A stretch of 64,000 bases of DNA from NCBI GenBank assembly GCA_934436435.1, contig CAKSAN010000012.1:62001-126000 (forward strand), in the 5' to 3' direction. A program made the position numbers and the translations under genes. Below are positions 18,630 through 28,159 of the stretch, in pieces. The stretch is from an uncultured Acetatifactor sp. Lineage in GTDB: Bacteria > Bacillota > Clostridia > Lachnospirales > Lachnospiraceae. Each line of letters begins with the position of its first letter. The stretch's first letter is position 1. The notes under the pieces are model-generated. The model made no database searches. It had not been told where the DNA came from and saw only the letters and a program-made list of their open reading frames with translations.

Positions 18630-19223
18630 ATGGCAGTAAATCGCGTACCTGTACTGAAAAGATGTAGAGCCCTTGGCCTTGAGCCTTCTTACCTGGGCTA
18701 TGACAAGAAGTCTAACAGAACCTCTGCAAGAGCAGGCAAAAAGGTATCTGAGTACGGACTTCAGTTGAGAGAGAAGCAGAAGGCTAAGTTCATCTATGGC
18801 GTTCTGGAGAAGCCTTTCCGTAACTACTATGAGAAGGCCGACAGAATGAAGGGCATGACCGGTGAAAACCTGATGACCCTGTTAGAGAGCAGACTGGACA
18901 ACGTAGTGTTCAGAATGGGCTTTGCAAGAACCAGAAGAGAAGCAAGACAGATCGTTGACCACAAGCATGTACTTGTAAACGGTAAGTGTGTAAACATTCC
19001 TTCTTACCTGATCAAGGCTGGCGATGTTATCGAGATCAAAGAGAGCGCTAAGTCCATGCAGAGATACAAGGATATCCTGGAAGTAACTGCTGGAAGATTA
19101 GTACCCGAATGGATTGATGCTGATGTTGAGAACTTTAAGGGAACCATCAAGAATCTGCCTACCAGAGAAATGATCGATGTTCCTGTTGACGAGATGCTTA
19201 TCGTCGAGTTGTACTCCAAGTAA
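18630..19223 (+). CDS. rpsD: 30S ribosomal protein S4
   Basis: S4 (197 residues) nucleates 30S assembly. This is the zinc-free form: only one cysteine is present in [18 protein letters not shown]. The S4 RNA-binding domain around [31 protein letters not shown] is intact. It lies inside the alpha operon between rpsK and rpoA, unlike B. subtilis, where rpsD is separate. Confidence 0.97.
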   Translation: MAVNRVPVLKRCRALGLEPSYLGYDKKSNRTSARAGKKVSEYGLQLREKQKAKFIYGVLEKPFRNYYEKADRMKGMTGENLMTLLESRLDNVVFRMGFARTRREARQIVDHKHVLVNGKCVNIPSYLIKAGDVIEIKESAKSMQRYKDILEVTAGRLVPEWIDADVENFKGTIKNLPTREMIDVPVDEMLIVELYSK

Positions 19224-19342
19224 GTTTTATTTAGCCCCAATGAACATTTCCTGTGGAATATTATTCTGTGGAATATTATTCCATGGGATACTGTTCGTAA
19301 GAACATGTCAACATATAAAGTTCGCAAAGGAGGGTATTGGCA

Positions 19343-20302
19343 GTGTTTGATTTTGAAAGACCTAATATTGAGGTTAGCGAGATTTCAGAAGACAAAAGGT
19401 ATGGTAAATTCGTAGTAAAACCCCTGGAAAGAGGCTATGGTATTACTCTGGGCAACTCCCTGAGAAGAATCATGCTGTCTTCTCTGCCCGGTGCTGCAGT
19501 GAGCCAGATCAAAATTGAAGGTGTTCTTCATGAGTTCAGTTCTATTCCCGGAGTAAAGGAAGATGTGTCTGAAATCATTATGAACATCAAGAGCCTTGCA
19601 ATCAAGAACAACAGTGAGACCAACGAGGCTAAGACTGCATATATCGAGTTTGAAGGCGAAGGTGTTGTAAGAGCTTCTGATATCCAGTGTGATCAGGATA
19701 TTGAGATTCTGAACCCCGACCTTGTAATTGCAACTCTGAGCGGTAAAGACACCAAGTTTTACATGGAGCTGACCATTACAAGAGGCCGCGGCTACGTAAG
19801 TGCCGACAAGAACAAACACGAAGATTTACCAATCGGCGTAATTGCCATTGATTCTATCTATACACCTGTAGAGAGAGTTAACGTTACGGTAGAAAATACC
19901 CGTGTAGGTCAGAGTACTGATTACGACAAGCTTACATTGGATGTATACACCAACGGAACCCTGGCTCCCGATGAGGCTGTCAGCCTGGCTGCCAAGGTGC
20001 TCAGCGAGCATCTGAATCTGTTCATCGACCTGTCCGAGAATGCCAAGACCGCAGAGGTTATGGTAGAGAAGGAAGACGATGAGAAGGAAAAGGTTCTGGA
20101 GATGAGCATTGACGAACTGGAGCTTTCCGTTCGTTCTTACAACTGCTTGAAGAGAGCAGGTATCAATACTGTAGAAGAGTTAACCAATAAGACTTCAGAA
20201 GATATGATGAAGGTTCGTAATCTCGGACGTAAATCTTTGGAAGAAGTTCTGGCTAAACTGAAAGAGTTGGGATTACAGCTGAACCCCAGCGATGAGAACT
20301 AA
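19343..20302 (+). CDS. rpoA: RNA polymerase subunit alpha
   Basis: The alpha subunit (319 residues) dimerises to start RNA polymerase assembly, and its C-terminal domain contacts UP elements and activators. The alphaNTD includes [22 protein letters not shown]; the alphaCTD helix-hairpin-helix includes [35 protein letters not shown] choose GTG 19343 ([11 protein letters not shown]) because AAGGAGG is nine bases upstream; a TTG six bases earlier is too close. A 15-bp word CTGTGGAATATTATT is repeated in tandem in the gap before it (about 19249-19278). Confidence 0.97.
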   Translation: MFDFERPNIEVSEISEDKRYGKFVVKPLERGYGITLGNSLRRIMLSSLPGAAVSQIKIEGVLHEFSSIPGVKEDVSEIIMNIKSLAIKNNSETNEAKTAYIEFEGEGVVRASDIQCDQDIEILNPDLVIATLSGKDTKFYMELTITRGRGYVSADKNKHEDLPIGVIAIDSIYTPVERVNVTVENTRVGQSTDYDKLTLDVYTNGTLAPDEAVSLAAKVLSEHLNLFIDLSENAKTAEVMVEKEDDEKEKVLEMSIDELELSVRSYNCLKRAGINTVEELTNKTSEDMMKVRNLGRKSLEEVLAKLKELGLQLNPSDEN

Positions 20303-20455
20303 TTTCGGCTGAACATAAAAAGTTAGATTTCCGTATCCGGTAAGCCCAAAGTGTTCGGATGCGGTTGATCTCTAAATGGCTAATAACAACGCATTCGGTA
20401 AGTAAGTCCAAAGTGCATGGCCGGATGTACCATGAATGGAGAAAGGAAAATTATC

Positions 20456-21061
20456 ATGGCAAAGTACAGAAAGCTCGGCAGAACATCTGCACAGAGAAAG
20501 GCATTATTAAGAAATCAGGTAACCGCAGTAATCAACAACGGCAAGATCGTTACCACCGAAGCTAAGGCTAAGGAAGTACAGAAGATCGTTGACGGTCTGA
20601 TCGCTCTGGCTGTAAAAGAGAAGGATAACTTCGAGACTGTTAAGGTTACCACCAAGGTTGCCCGCAAGGACAAGGACGGCAAGCGCGTTAAGCAGATCGT
20701 AGACAAGGAGACCGGTAAGGTTCTGGCTGAATCCCATCGCGATAAGGACGGCAAGCTGGTTAAGATCGAGAATGGTGTTACCGTTACCGTATACGACGAA
20801 GTAGAGAAGGAGATCAAGAAGGATCTGCCTACCAGATCTCATGCACGTCGTCAGATGCTGAAGGTTCTGAACCCCGTAGTTGAGGTTCCTGCCGATGCAG
20901 CAGGCAAGAAAAAGAACACCAAAGAAGTTGACCTGGTTGCAAAGCTCTTCGATGAGTATGCTCCCAAGTACGCTACCCGTAAGGGTGGTTACACCAGAAT
21001 CGTTAAGATCGGTCAGCGTAAGGGTGACGCAGCTATGACTGTTGTATTAGAGCTTGTTTAA
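20456..21061 (+). CDS. rplQ: 50S ribosomal protein L17 with a large insertion
   Basis: L17 lies near the tunnel exit. At 201 residues this one is far longer than the usual 115-130. Residues 1-54 ([21 protein letters not shown]) and the end ([39 protein letters not shown]) match the family. About 70 charged residues at 55-124, rich in KDKDGK-type motifs, and a second short insert at about 141-157 interrupt the core. The reading frame is clean, so this looks like a real lineage-specific expansion. It is the last gene of the alpha operon and is followed by a terminator. Confidence 0.93.
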   Translation: MAKYRKLGRTSAQRKALLRNQVTAVINNGKIVTTEAKAKEVQKIVDGLIALAVKEKDNFETVKVTTKVARKDKDGKRVKQIVDKETGKVLAESHRDKDGKLVKIENGVTVTVYDEVEKEIKKDLPTRSHARRQMLKVLNPVVEVPADAAGKKKNTKEVDLVAKLFDEYAPKYATRKGGYTRIVKIGQRKGDAAMTVVLELV

Positions 21062-21087
21062 GCTACGAGCAAAGTAAGGATAAAAAG

Positions 21088-21135
21088 AGACAACCGAGAG
21101 GGAATGCTTGCATTCACTATCGGTTGTCTTTTTTT
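21088..21135. terminator. Terminator after rplQ, probably bidirectional
   Basis: A 10-bp outer stem AGACAACCGA/TCGGTTGTCT (21088-21097 with 21120-21129) holds an inner GAATGC/GCATTC stem and is followed by T7. On the other strand it also ends in a T-rich run, so it can serve the convergent peptidase gene. Confidence 0.85.
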
Positions 21136-21216
21136 AGACTTATTTGGCGACAGCCGTACAACGAGGGGATGCTCTGCATTCCCGAGGTGCTTTGCGGACT
21201 GCCGGCAGACCGACCC

Positions 21217-22164
21217 TTACTCCACCACCTTTTGGAAGTGCTGGTAATCCTTGCAGGAGTTCCAGTGTCCACCCCAGGTGAAGCCATGTTCCTTGAACAG
21301 CCGGTAACACAGATCATTCTCATCGATCTTATAAGGGAAGGAAGCACTTCTGTCCGCGTATACCGCTGCGTTTTCGGGAGATACCTTTTCACTGCCATCC
21401 TTATTATAAGTAATGTAAGGATTATAGAAGGGATTGATGTCTATGGCCAGCCCCAGTGCATGCTTGGAGAGGGAGGATGTCCCTTCTACCGGACGATAGT
21501 TGAAGCAGGAGGTATTGTTATCTTCCATGGAAGCGAGATCGTCTCCGCCGTATTCATCGATCAAAAGCACCTTTTCCAGCTGATATTCATTACAATACAG
21601 TTCGTAAAAGATCTCTGTCAGGTCCTGAGCAATCGCTTTATTGCAGATCAATTCTCCTTCTGCAGGATTTCCTTCAAAATCATAATGCCGGATATGCACA
21701 TATCGCAGATCATCATAACCGATTTCGACAGATTTCAACAGGTCTTCGGAGACACCATCGGAGTTATCCACAGTGGCTGGATAAGAAACACCTGTTATGT
21801 ATCTCTGCAATTTTTCGGATAAGGGCTCATAATAAAAGCCTTCCGACAGGGTGATCCGCTGGTCGGCCATGAGCTCTCCGTTCAGGGAAACTCCGGTAAG
21901 AACGGCGGATTCGGCCATGGAAGATCCTTCCTGCAAGATTTCTGTCGAATCTGTGGAAGAACTGTCAACATCCGGTGTCGGGTCGGGAGAGGGGGAAGGG
22001 GACGGCTCCGCAGTCTGGTAGGCAAGCGTTGGGTTGTCCGCCGCATAGTCTCCCAAAGTGTAGGAGTTGTGCTGGGATACCCGTAGCAGTCCTCCGGCCA
22101 CAATTGTGATGAGGGCGAGAATCCCCACCATTTTCCATATTTTATTGCTATCAATCGGATTCAT
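21217..22164 (-). CDS. M15-family peptidoglycan peptidase (VanY/LdcB-like)
   Basis: This 315-residue exported protein has an N-terminal membrane anchor (about residues 10-28) and a Ser/Pro/Asp-rich linker (about 52-75). Its C-terminal catalytic domain carries the M15 zinc motif SKHALGLAIDIN (H235, D242) and GGHWNSCKDYQHF (H309). Such enzymes trim D-Ala or cleave L-Ala-D-Glu bonds of peptidoglycan. It is transcribed against the ribosomal cluster and separates rplQ from the ECF genes, which is not the usual arrangement. The exact bond cut cannot be told. Confidence 0.85.
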   Translation of the reverse strand: MNPIDSNKIWKMVGILALITIVAGGLLRVSQHNSYTLGDYAADNPTLAYQTAEPSPSPSPDPTPDVDSSSTDSTEILQEGSSMAESAVLTGVSLNGELMADQRITLSEGFYYEPLSEKLQRYITGVSYPATVDNSDGVSEDLLKSVEIGYDDLRYVHIRHYDFEGNPAEGELICNKAIAQDLTEIFYELYCNEYQLEKVLLIDEYGGDDLASMEDNNTSCFNYRPVEGTSSLSKHALGLAIDINPFYNPYITYNKDGSEKVSPENAAVYADRSASFPYKIDENDLCYRLFKEHGFTWGGHWNSCKDYQHFQKVVE

Positions 22165-22218
22165 AGAATTTTTCCTCGTTTTTATTTCTGGTATCTTCTG
22201 AGATAGGATACAAGTATA

Positions 22219-22247
22219 ACTATAATGGTTTTTCGAAAGCAGTACAA
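22219..22247 (-). promoter_or_regulatory. Promoter of the M15 peptidase gene
   Basis: Read on the minus strand, TTGTAC (22242-22247) and TATAGT (22219-22224) are spaced by 17 bp, about 55 bases before the start codon. Confidence 0.5.
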
Positions 22248-22285
22248 GAGATTTTGAAAAAGTCGCCCCAGTTCCCCGTTAAGTG

Positions 22286-22314
22286 TTGTAAATCTGTGCA
22301 TAATCTAGTAAAAT
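22286..22314 (+). promoter_or_regulatory. Promoter of the ecf-truA group
   Basis: TTGTAA (22286-22291) and TAAAAT (22309-22314) are separated by 17 bp, about 74 bases ahead of ecfA1 and divergent from the M15 promoter. Confidence 0.6.
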
Positions 22315-22387
22315 AGGGGCGATATCCTGCGAAGGCAGAAGATGACAGACTCTCCGGCGTGAATGCGCCCGTGAAATGGAGATTATT

Positions 22388-23239
22388 ATGGAGATCATAA
22401 AAGCAGAGAATGTAGTATATGAATATATCCGCCGGGATGAGGAAGGCAATGTGGAAGGGATCACCAAGGCGGTGAACGATGTCTCTCTGGATATTGAACA
22501 GGGACAGTTCATTGCGATTCTGGGACATAACGGTTCCGGCAAGTCCACCCTGGCGAAGCATATGAATGCCATTCTGAATCCCACGGAGGGAACGCTGTGG
22601 GTGGACGGTATGGATACCGGGAAAGAGGAGAATGTCTGGAAGATCCGCCAGACCGCCGGTATGGTATTTCAGAATCCGGACAATCAGATCATCGGACAGG
22701 TGGTGGAAGAGGATGTGGGGTTCGGCCCGGAGAACATGGGGATTCCCACCAAAGAGATCTGGGAGCGCGTGGAAGAGAGCTTACGGGCAGTGGGCATGTA
22801 CGAATACCGGAAGTATTCGCCGAATAAATTGTCCGGCGGACAGAAGCAGAGAGTGTCTATTGCCGGTGTGCTGGCCATGCATCCGAAATGTATCGTGCTG
22901 GACGAGCCCACTGCCATGCTGGATCCCAGCGGACGTAAGGAAGTCATCCGGGCTGTCCGGGGATTGAATCAGGTGGAAGGTGTCACACTGATCCTGATCA
23001 CCCATTATATGGAAGAGATCATTCATGCGGACAAGGTCTTTGTCATGGACGGTGGCAGGATCGCCATGCAGGGAACGCCCAGGGAGATCTTTTCCCAGGT
23101 GGAACAGCTGAAAAAATTACGTCTGGATGTGCCGCAGGTAACGTTGCTGGCCTATGAATTACAGAAAAAAGGAATTCCGCTGCCGGACGGTATACTGACC
23201 CGTGAGGAACTGCTGCAGGCACTGGGCTATGCAAAATAA
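22388..23239 (+). CDS. ecfA1: ECF transporter ATPase EcfA1
   Basis: This is one of the two ATPases of the shared energy-coupling factor module that powers vitamin S-components. It has 283 residues with Walker [10 protein letters not shown] (46-54), the signature LSGGQKQR and Walker [14 protein letters not shown] prefer ATG 22388 over 22376 because TGGAGA is correctly spaced only for the former. The N-terminal insertion [13 protein letters not shown] is typical of EcfA1. Next come ecfA2 and ecfT. Confidence 0.93.
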   Translation: MEIIKAENVVYEYIRRDEEGNVEGITKAVNDVSLDIEQGQFIAILGHNGSGKSTLAKHMNAILNPTEGTLWVDGMDTGKEENVWKIRQTAGMVFQNPDNQIIGQVVEEDVGFGPENMGIPTKEIWERVEESLRAVGMYEYRKYSPNKLSGGQKQRVSIAGVLAMHPKCIVLDEPTAMLDPSGRKEVIRAVRGLNQVEGVTLILITHYMEEIIHADKVFVMDGGRIAMQGTPREIFSQVEQLKKLRLDVPQVTLLAYELQKKGIPLPDGILTREELLQALGYAK

Positions 23240-23272
23240 CAGCGGAGAGTGATTGGGAAAGGACAGGACAAA

Positions 23273-24130
23273 ATGTCTATCATATTAGATCATGTAAATT
23301 ATGTATATGGTGCAGACACACCGCTGGCAGTCCATGCCCTGAAGGATGTCTGCCTGAAGATACCGGAAGGACAGTTCATCGGTATCATCGGACATACCGG
23401 CTCCGGCAAGTCCACACTGATGCAGCATTTGAACGGACTGATCCGCGCTACCGACGGACATATTTATTTTAACGGAGAAGACATCTACGACAAGGATTAT
23501 GACATGAAGAAGCTCCGCAGCAAGGTGGGATTGGTATTCCAGTACCCGGAGCACCAGCTGTTTGAAATCGATGTATTCAGCGATGTCTGCTTCGGACCGA
23601 AGAATCTGGGACTGGACAAAAAAGAGGTAGAGCTGCGGGCCTACGATGCTTTGAAAAAAGTCGGCCTGCCGGACGAGCTTTTTTATCAGTCACCCTTTGA
23701 ATTGTCCGGAGGACAGAAACGCCGCGTGGCGATCGCCGGTGTGCTGGCCATGAAGCCGGAGGTGCTGATCCTGGATGAGCCTACGGCCGGACTGGATCCC
23801 AAGGGAAGAGACGAGATCCTGCAACAGATCAAAAAATTACAGACCGAGACCGGACTTACGATCCTGCTGGTATCTCACAGTATGGAAGATGTGGCGGAAT
23901 ATGTGGACCGCATCATTGTAATGAACAAAGGAAGTGTCATGTATGACGATACGCCGAGAGAAGTATTTAAGCATTACAAAGAGCTGGAAGCGGTAGGACT
24001 GGCCGCACCGCAGGTCACCTACATCATGCACGATCTGAAGGCAAGAGGCGCAGATGTGGATGTGGATGCCACCACGATAGAGGAAGCGGCGACAGAGATC
24101 GCACGGGTCTGGAAAGCGAAGCACAGGTAA
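23273..24130 (+). CDS. ecfA2: ECF transporter ATPase EcfA2
   Basis: The second ECF ATPase (285 residues) forms a heterodimer with EcfA1. It has Walker A GHTGSGKST (40-48), signature LSGGQKRR and Walker B VLILDEPTAGLD. The start at 23273 gives MSIILDHVNYVYG. The C-terminal region is longer than in ordinary ABC ATPases, as expected for this family. Confidence 0.93.
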   Translation: MSIILDHVNYVYGADTPLAVHALKDVCLKIPEGQFIGIIGHTGSGKSTLMQHLNGLIRATDGHIYFNGEDIYDKDYDMKKLRSKVGLVFQYPEHQLFEIDVFSDVCFGPKNLGLDKKEVELRAYDALKKVGLPDELFYQSPFELSGGQKRRVAIAGVLAMKPEVLILDEPTAGLDPKGRDEILQQIKKLQTETGLTILLVSHSMEDVAEYVDRIIVMNKGSVMYDDTPREVFKHYKELEAVGLAAPQVTYIMHDLKARGADVDVDATTIEEAATEIARVWKAKHR

Positions 24131-24202
24131 GAGAAGCAGGAGTGAAGATGCGGGTTCCGACCCGGGAGACGAGATCGGGCGGAAACTCAGGTAAGGAGCA
24201 AT

Positions 24203-25012
24203 ATGCTTAGAGACATTACATTAGGACAATATTATCAGACAGAATCAGTGATTCACAAGATGGACCCCAGAGTCAAGCTGGGCGGTACCGTCCTGTTTAT
24301 TATTTCATTGTTCTTTTTCAAAAATTATGCGGGGTATCTGGTGGCAGCCCTGTTCCTGGGGCTGGTGATCCGCCTGTCAAAGGTACCGTTCAAGTTCATG
24401 GTGAAAGGAATGAAGACTATTGTCATGCTGATGCTGATCACGGTGGTGTTCAATCTTTTTCTGACACCGGGAACGCCGCTTTTGACGATCTGGAAGCTGA
24501 CGATCACGCAGGAAGGATTGAAAATGGCAATCTCCATGGCCATCCGGCTGACGCTTCTGATCATCGGATCCTCCGTGATGACACTGACCACGACGCCGAA
24601 CAACCTGACGGACGGTATGGAGAAAATGATGGGACCCTTGAAGGTGTTCAAGGTGCCGGTACATGAAGTGGCCATGATGATGTCCATCGCTCTGCGTTTC
24701 ATTCCTATTTTATTGGAAGAAACGGATAAGATCATGAAAGCACAGATCGCCCGGGGAGCGGATTTTGAGAGCGGCAATATTTTCAAGCGTGCCAAGGCCA
24801 TGGTGCCCCTTCTGGTACCGTTGTTTATCTCTGCATTCCGCAGGGCCAACGACCTGGCTATGGCCATGGAGGCCAGATGTTACCGCGGCGGAGAGGGCAG
24901 GACGAAGATGAAGCCGCTGATCTATCATAAGAGAGATTACATCGCCTACGGCTGCATCGTGGCTTATATGATAATCAGTATTGTAGTGGGTAGATTACCT
25001 TTTTTACCATAA
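24203..25012 (+). CDS. ecfT: ECF transporter transmembrane subunit EcfT
   Basis: EcfT (269 residues) couples the two ATPases to exchangeable substrate-binding S-components. About five to six membrane helices are visible, and the two Ala-Arg-X motifs that dock into the ATPases appear as QIARGADF and MEARCYRGGEGR. No S-component gene is adjacent, so this is a group II module serving scattered S-components. Confidence 0.92.
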   Translation: MLRDITLGQYYQTESVIHKMDPRVKLGGTVLFIISLFFFKNYAGYLVAALFLGLVIRLSKVPFKFMVKGMKTIVMLMLITVVFNLFLTPGTPLLTIWKLTITQEGLKMAISMAIRLTLLIIGSSVMTLTTTPNNLTDGMEKMMGPLKVFKVPVHEVAMMMSIALRFIPILLEETDKIMKAQIARGADFESGNIFKRAKAMVPLLVPLFISAFRRANDLAMAMEARCYRGGEGRTKMKPLIYHKRDYIAYGCIVAYMIISIVVGRLPFLP

Positions 25013-25120
25013 ATGCAGCAACGGTAGTATAGAGACGGACAATATGCGGGAAAAGCCCGGAAAAGGCAGAAGACAAATGATCACGGGCACGGTGATGAGA
25101 GGGAAAGTGGGTGAGATGTT

Positions 25121-25897
25121 GTGGCAGAGGAAATGGAAAAGCTACCGGAAAAAGTGACAAAACGGGTACGGCTGATAGTGGCTTACGACGGAACGAATTA
25201 CCATGGCTGGCAGATCCAGAACAACGGCATCACCATCGAGAGCGAACTGAACCGGTGCCTGACCGATCTGTTGCGGGAGCCCATCGAAGTCATCGGCGCC
25301 AGCCGGACAGACTCCGGGGTACATGCGCTGGGGAATATTGCAGTGTTCGATACCACCAGCCGGATGCCGGCAGAGAAGATTTCTTATGCGCTGAACCAGA
25401 GACTTCCCGAAGATATCCGCATCCAGAAGTCCGAGCAGGTGGCGGAGGACTGGCATCCCCGGAAATGTGACAGCCGCAAGACCTATGAGTACCGGATCTA
25501 CCGGGCGGAATTTCCCATGCCGGTGAAGCGGCTGTATTCCCTGTTCACCTATCACGAGCTGGATGTGAACCGGATGCAGGAAGCAGCTGCTTATCTGGAG
25601 GGCGAGCATGATTTCAAAAGCTTCTGCCAGACCGGGGCGCAGGTGGAGTCTACGGTGCGTACCCTTTATTCCGTAGAAGTGGAGGAGCAGGGGGAGCATG
25701 ATCTGGTGATCCGGGTCTGTGGCAATGGATTTTTATATAATATGGTACGAATCATCGCCGGAACACTTCTGGATATCGGTCAGGGAAAGCGGGATCCCAT
25801 GGACATTTTTGCGATCCTGGAGGCAAAAGACCGCAGTGCGGCGGGTCCCACGGCACCGGCCCACGGACTGACTTTGATGAAATACGAATTTTTATAA
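25121..25897 (+). CDS. truA: tRNA pseudouridine(38-40) synthase TruA
   Basis: TruA (258 residues) makes pseudouridine at positions 38-40 of the tRNA anticodon arm. The catalytic aspartate D64 lies in ASRTDSGVHALG; AYDGTNYHGWQ and GNGFLYNMVRIIAGTLLDIG are conserved. The GTG at 25121 has a GGGTGAG upstream; ATG 25133 is a possible alternative. It follows ecfT in the order normal for Firmicutes. Confidence 0.94.
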   Translation: MAEEMEKLPEKVTKRVRLIVAYDGTNYHGWQIQNNGITIESELNRCLTDLLREPIEVIGASRTDSGVHALGNIAVFDTTSRMPAEKISYALNQRLPEDIRIQKSEQVAEDWHPRKCDSRKTYEYRIYRAEFPMPVKRLYSLFTYHELDVNRMQEAAAYLEGEHDFKSFCQTGAQVESTVRTLYSVEVEEQGEHDLVIRVCGNGFLYNMVRIIAGTLLDIGQGKRDPMDIFAILEAKDRSAAGPTAPAHGLTLMKYEFL

Positions 25898-25993
25898 TAG
25901 TTCAGCCATACATGGTGAAAGCTAATGGGCAGGTGCTTGCACATGGCACGTAAGCTTTTACTGCGTATGAGCGGAAAAAGTTTAAAATTTATC

Positions 25994-26022
25994 TTGACAC
26001 GCATTGAGTGGTATCATATAAT
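25994..26022 (+). promoter_or_regulatory. Consensus sigma-A promoter of rplM-rpsI
   Basis: A perfect TTGACA (25994-25999) and a perfect TATAAT (26017-26022) are separated by 17 bp. This is the strongest promoter match in the window. Confidence 0.85.
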
Positions 26023-26028
26023 ATATGA

Positions 26029-26199
26029 CTGTGACAGTGTTTCAATATGCTGAGTCAAAGCCCCGACGAAGCATTGAGATATAGTATTCAACCGTTTTGG
26101 AAAGAAGTAAAATGTAGCCGGACATCTGCAGATTACCATCGGACCAGAACACTGAAAAAGTCGATCATGAATCGGCGAAAGTAATATGGAGGGAACATA
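26029..26199 (+). promoter_or_regulatory. rplM leader, candidate L13-binding RNA
   Basis: About 170 bases lie between the predicted start of transcription and rplM. Near the 5' end TCAAT..GC pairs with GCATTGA (26042-26050 with 26071-26077) around an inner GTC/GAC pair. An L13 autoregulatory leader is known upstream of rplM in Firmicutes. I could not verify that this sequence matches it. Confidence 0.45.
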
Positions 26200-26628
26200 A
26201 TGAAAACATTTATGGCTAGTCCAGCTACAATCGATAGAAAATGGTATGTAGTAGACGCTACTGACATGACCTTAGGCCGTCTGGCATCTGAGGTTGCTAA
26301 GGTGCTGAGAGGCAAGAATAAGCCTATCTTCACCCCTCACATCGACTGCGGTGACAACGTTATCGTTATCAATGCTGAGAAGATCAAAGTAACCGGTAAG
26401 AAGCTGGATCAGAAGGTATATTATCATCATTCCGATTACGTTGGTGGCTTAAAAGAAGCTACCCTGAGAGAGAAAATCGCAAAGAAGCCTGAGCAGGTAA
26501 TTGAGCTTGCTGTTAAGGGCATGCTTCCCAAGGGACCTTTAGGAAGACAGATGTTCACCAAACTTCACGTATATGCAGGACCTGAGCACAAGCATGAGGC
26601 TCAGAAGCCTGAAGTGCTGACATTCTAA
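26200..26628 (+). CDS. rplM: 50S ribosomal protein L13
   Basis: L13 (142 residues) is an early 50S assembly protein. [29 protein letters not shown] and the end [19 protein letters not shown] are canonical. TGGAGGG precedes the start at 26200. It forms a two-gene operon with rpsI behind a consensus promoter. Confidence 0.97.
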   Translation: MKTFMASPATIDRKWYVVDATDMTLGRLASEVAKVLRGKNKPIFTPHIDCGDNVIVINAEKIKVTGKKLDQKVYYHHSDYVGGLKEATLREKIAKKPEQVIELAVKGMLPKGPLGRQMFTKLHVYAGPEHKHEAQKPEVLTF

Positions 26629-26653
26629 GGGACTGAGAGGAGGAAAATAAATC

Positions 26654-27049
26654 ATGGCTAAAACAGAAAGATACTACGGAACCGGTAGAAGAAAGAAATC
26701 CATCGCCAGAGTATATTTAGTACCCGGTAATGGTAATATTACAATCAATAAGAGAAGCATTGATGAGTACTTCGGTCTGGAGACTCTGAAGGTTATCGTT
26801 CGTCAGCCTCTGGCAGCTACTGAGACTGCTGAGAAGTTCGACGTTCTGGTTAACGTTCGCGGTGGCGGATACACCGGTCAGGCTGGTGCAATCAGACACG
26901 GTATTGCAAGAGCTCTGCTTCAGGTAGACGGCGACTTCAGACCTGTTCTGAAGAAGGCTGGATTCCTTACCAGAGACCCTCGTATGAAGGAAAGAAAGAA
27001 GTACGGCTTAAAGGCAGCTCGTCGTGCTCCCCAGTTCTCCAAGAGATAA
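26654..27049 (+). CDS. rpsI: 30S ribosomal protein S9
   Basis: S9 (131 residues) reaches the P-site tRNA anticodon with its C-terminal SKR tail. [19 protein letters not shown] and the end [16 protein letters not shown] are intact. The last 16 codons plus the terminator are repeated at 29542 at the far side of an accessory segment. The repeat encodes the same amino acids with one recoded serine. This suggests that an element integrated into the 3' end of the gene and preserved its product. Confidence 0.97.
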   Translation: MAKTERYYGTGRRKKSIARVYLVPGNGNITINKRSIDEYFGLETLKVIVRQPLAATETAEKFDVLVNVRGGGYTGQAGAIRHGIARALLQVDGDFRPVLKKAGFLTRDPRMKERKKYGLKAARRAPQFSKR

Positions 27050-27063
27050 TAATCAGAACACTC

Positions 27064-27102
27064 GAAACCCTTGTAAACACTGGTTTGCAGGGGTTTCTTT
27101 TT
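27064..27102 (+). terminator. Terminator after rpsI
   Basis: A 15-bp stem including G-T pairs, GAAACCC... with ...GGGTTTC (27064-27078 with 27083-27097), is followed by five T. A second copy lies at about 29604-29643, in the duplicated segment. Confidence 0.85.
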
Positions 27103-27106
27103 ACCC

Positions 27107-27190
27107 TGCGCTAAGCGAAGCGGAATTCCTATGCAGCGGGCGGAAGACGGATCGTTTTGCACCTGGCATTGAAATCACCCATAAGTTTGA
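27107..27190 (+). pseudogene. Fragment of an rpn-type nuclease gene
   Basis: The stretch translates as AEFLCSGRKTDRFAPGIEI, which matches the middle of the full-length Rpn protein (AERLCGVRKTDRFAPVYTV). It has no start or further domain, so it is a relic of another family copy. The same relic recurs at about 29648-29731 in the second duplicated unit. Confidence 0.65.
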
Positions 27191-27198
27191 AAAAACTA

Positions 27199-27254
27199 TT
27201 GTCAATAGAAAACTTCTATGCTAATATAATCGCAAAGCATAGAAGTTTTCTATT
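27199..27254 (+). promoter_or_regulatory. Promoter with -10 in the loop of an 18-bp palindrome
   Basis: AATAGAAAACTTCTATGC (27204-27221) is perfectly complementary to 27237-27254, with a 15-base loop. TTGTCA (27199-27204), 17 bp and TAATAT (27222-27227) with an upstream TG would form a promoter whose -10 begins in the loop. The second copy is at 29740-29795 with TTGCCA. It lies about 210 bases before the rpn start; the rest of that gap shows nothing else. Confidence 0.5.
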
Positions 27255-27464
27255 TCTACAGATATCTTGTGAAGTTCTGAATAGCGAGTCGGAAAGTCCA
27301 TGCTTTTATTCCAATTTACAACATTCTAAATAACAGCGGGTTTCTGACCGTGGTATTCGTACTTTGTGTGGGGCATAAGTATGTCTGTTTTTGTTACGTT
27401 ACTATAATTTCATAAACGTGGAATGTCCGATCCTGCTGTTATAACAAACACAGGAAGGAGTTCT

Positions 27465-28142
27465 ATGGGAGATATTGATGTAGCGATTTGTGAGTACATA
27501 GCTGAAAACGAACGGGTAGCGGATCTGTTCAATGGGTTATATTTTCAGGGGGAACGGAGGATCCGTGCTGAAAATATCGAGGATTATGAAGAAAAATATC
27601 CTGTAAAGTACCCAACCGGTGGAAAACATTCCAAACATACCGGGAAGGTACGGTATCGGGATATCGTGAAAAAATTGAAGAGTGGAGGTAGTTTAAGGAT
27701 ACTGGCCATGGAGAAGCTGTTCTGTGTGAATGAGAAGCAGGATTTCAGCTGTTTTCATACCGAACTGCGGCAGTTCTTTACGATGATCAGCTGCCGGAAG
27801 GACTGGAAACGCCTGCGCAGACTGGCGGAGTCAGAGGATTACCGGAATCTATCTGCGGATACGGCAGAAGCGATCGCGGTAGTATTGGGATGGTCGGATC
27901 CGAAAGAGATCCAGATGAAATATGAAGAGAAGGGAAAAGGTGTAAATATGTGTAAAGCATTGGAAGACCTGCTGACAATCGAGCGGGAAAAGGGAGAGAA
28001 GCTTGGCATCGAGCAGGGAATCGAGCAGAATGCATACAATATGATCTGGAATATGCAGGAAGAAGGCATTGAGCTGGACAGGATCTGCCGTATCAGTGGG
28101 AAGACTGCGGAAGAAGTGCAGCGGATTCTTGAGAGCAAATAA
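27465..28142 (+). pseudogene. Rpn-family nuclease gene, internally deleted copy
   Basis: This reads as a 225-residue protein identical in plan to the intact copy at 30006 but lacking 98 codons in frame. The junction falls at AMEKLF, where the intact copy has AMENQNQVDY, so the second residue of the PD-(D/E)XK-type ExQ motif (E83-N-Q85) and the rest of the nuclease core are gone. A GAA shared by both sides of the deletion suggests microhomology. The C-terminal GIEQ repeat and helical tail remain. It is probably inactive as a nuclease, though it could still make a short product from its own start (AGGAAGGAG upstream). Confidence 0.8.
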
Positions 28143-28159
28143 AAGAATGTCATTTCAGT

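Larger units (their letters stand above)
27002..27715 (+). repeat. Direct repeat copy 1: rpsI tail, terminator, rpn 5' half
   Basis: From 27002 to about 27715 the sequence is nearly identical to 29542-30256, in direct orientation. The unit includes the last rpsI codons, the terminator, an rpn fragment, an 18-bp palindrome and the 5' part of an rpn gene. Differences are few: TCC versus AGC for one serine, one extra T in the terminator tail, and scattered substitutions. The two copies start 2540 bp apart. Confidence 0.92.
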
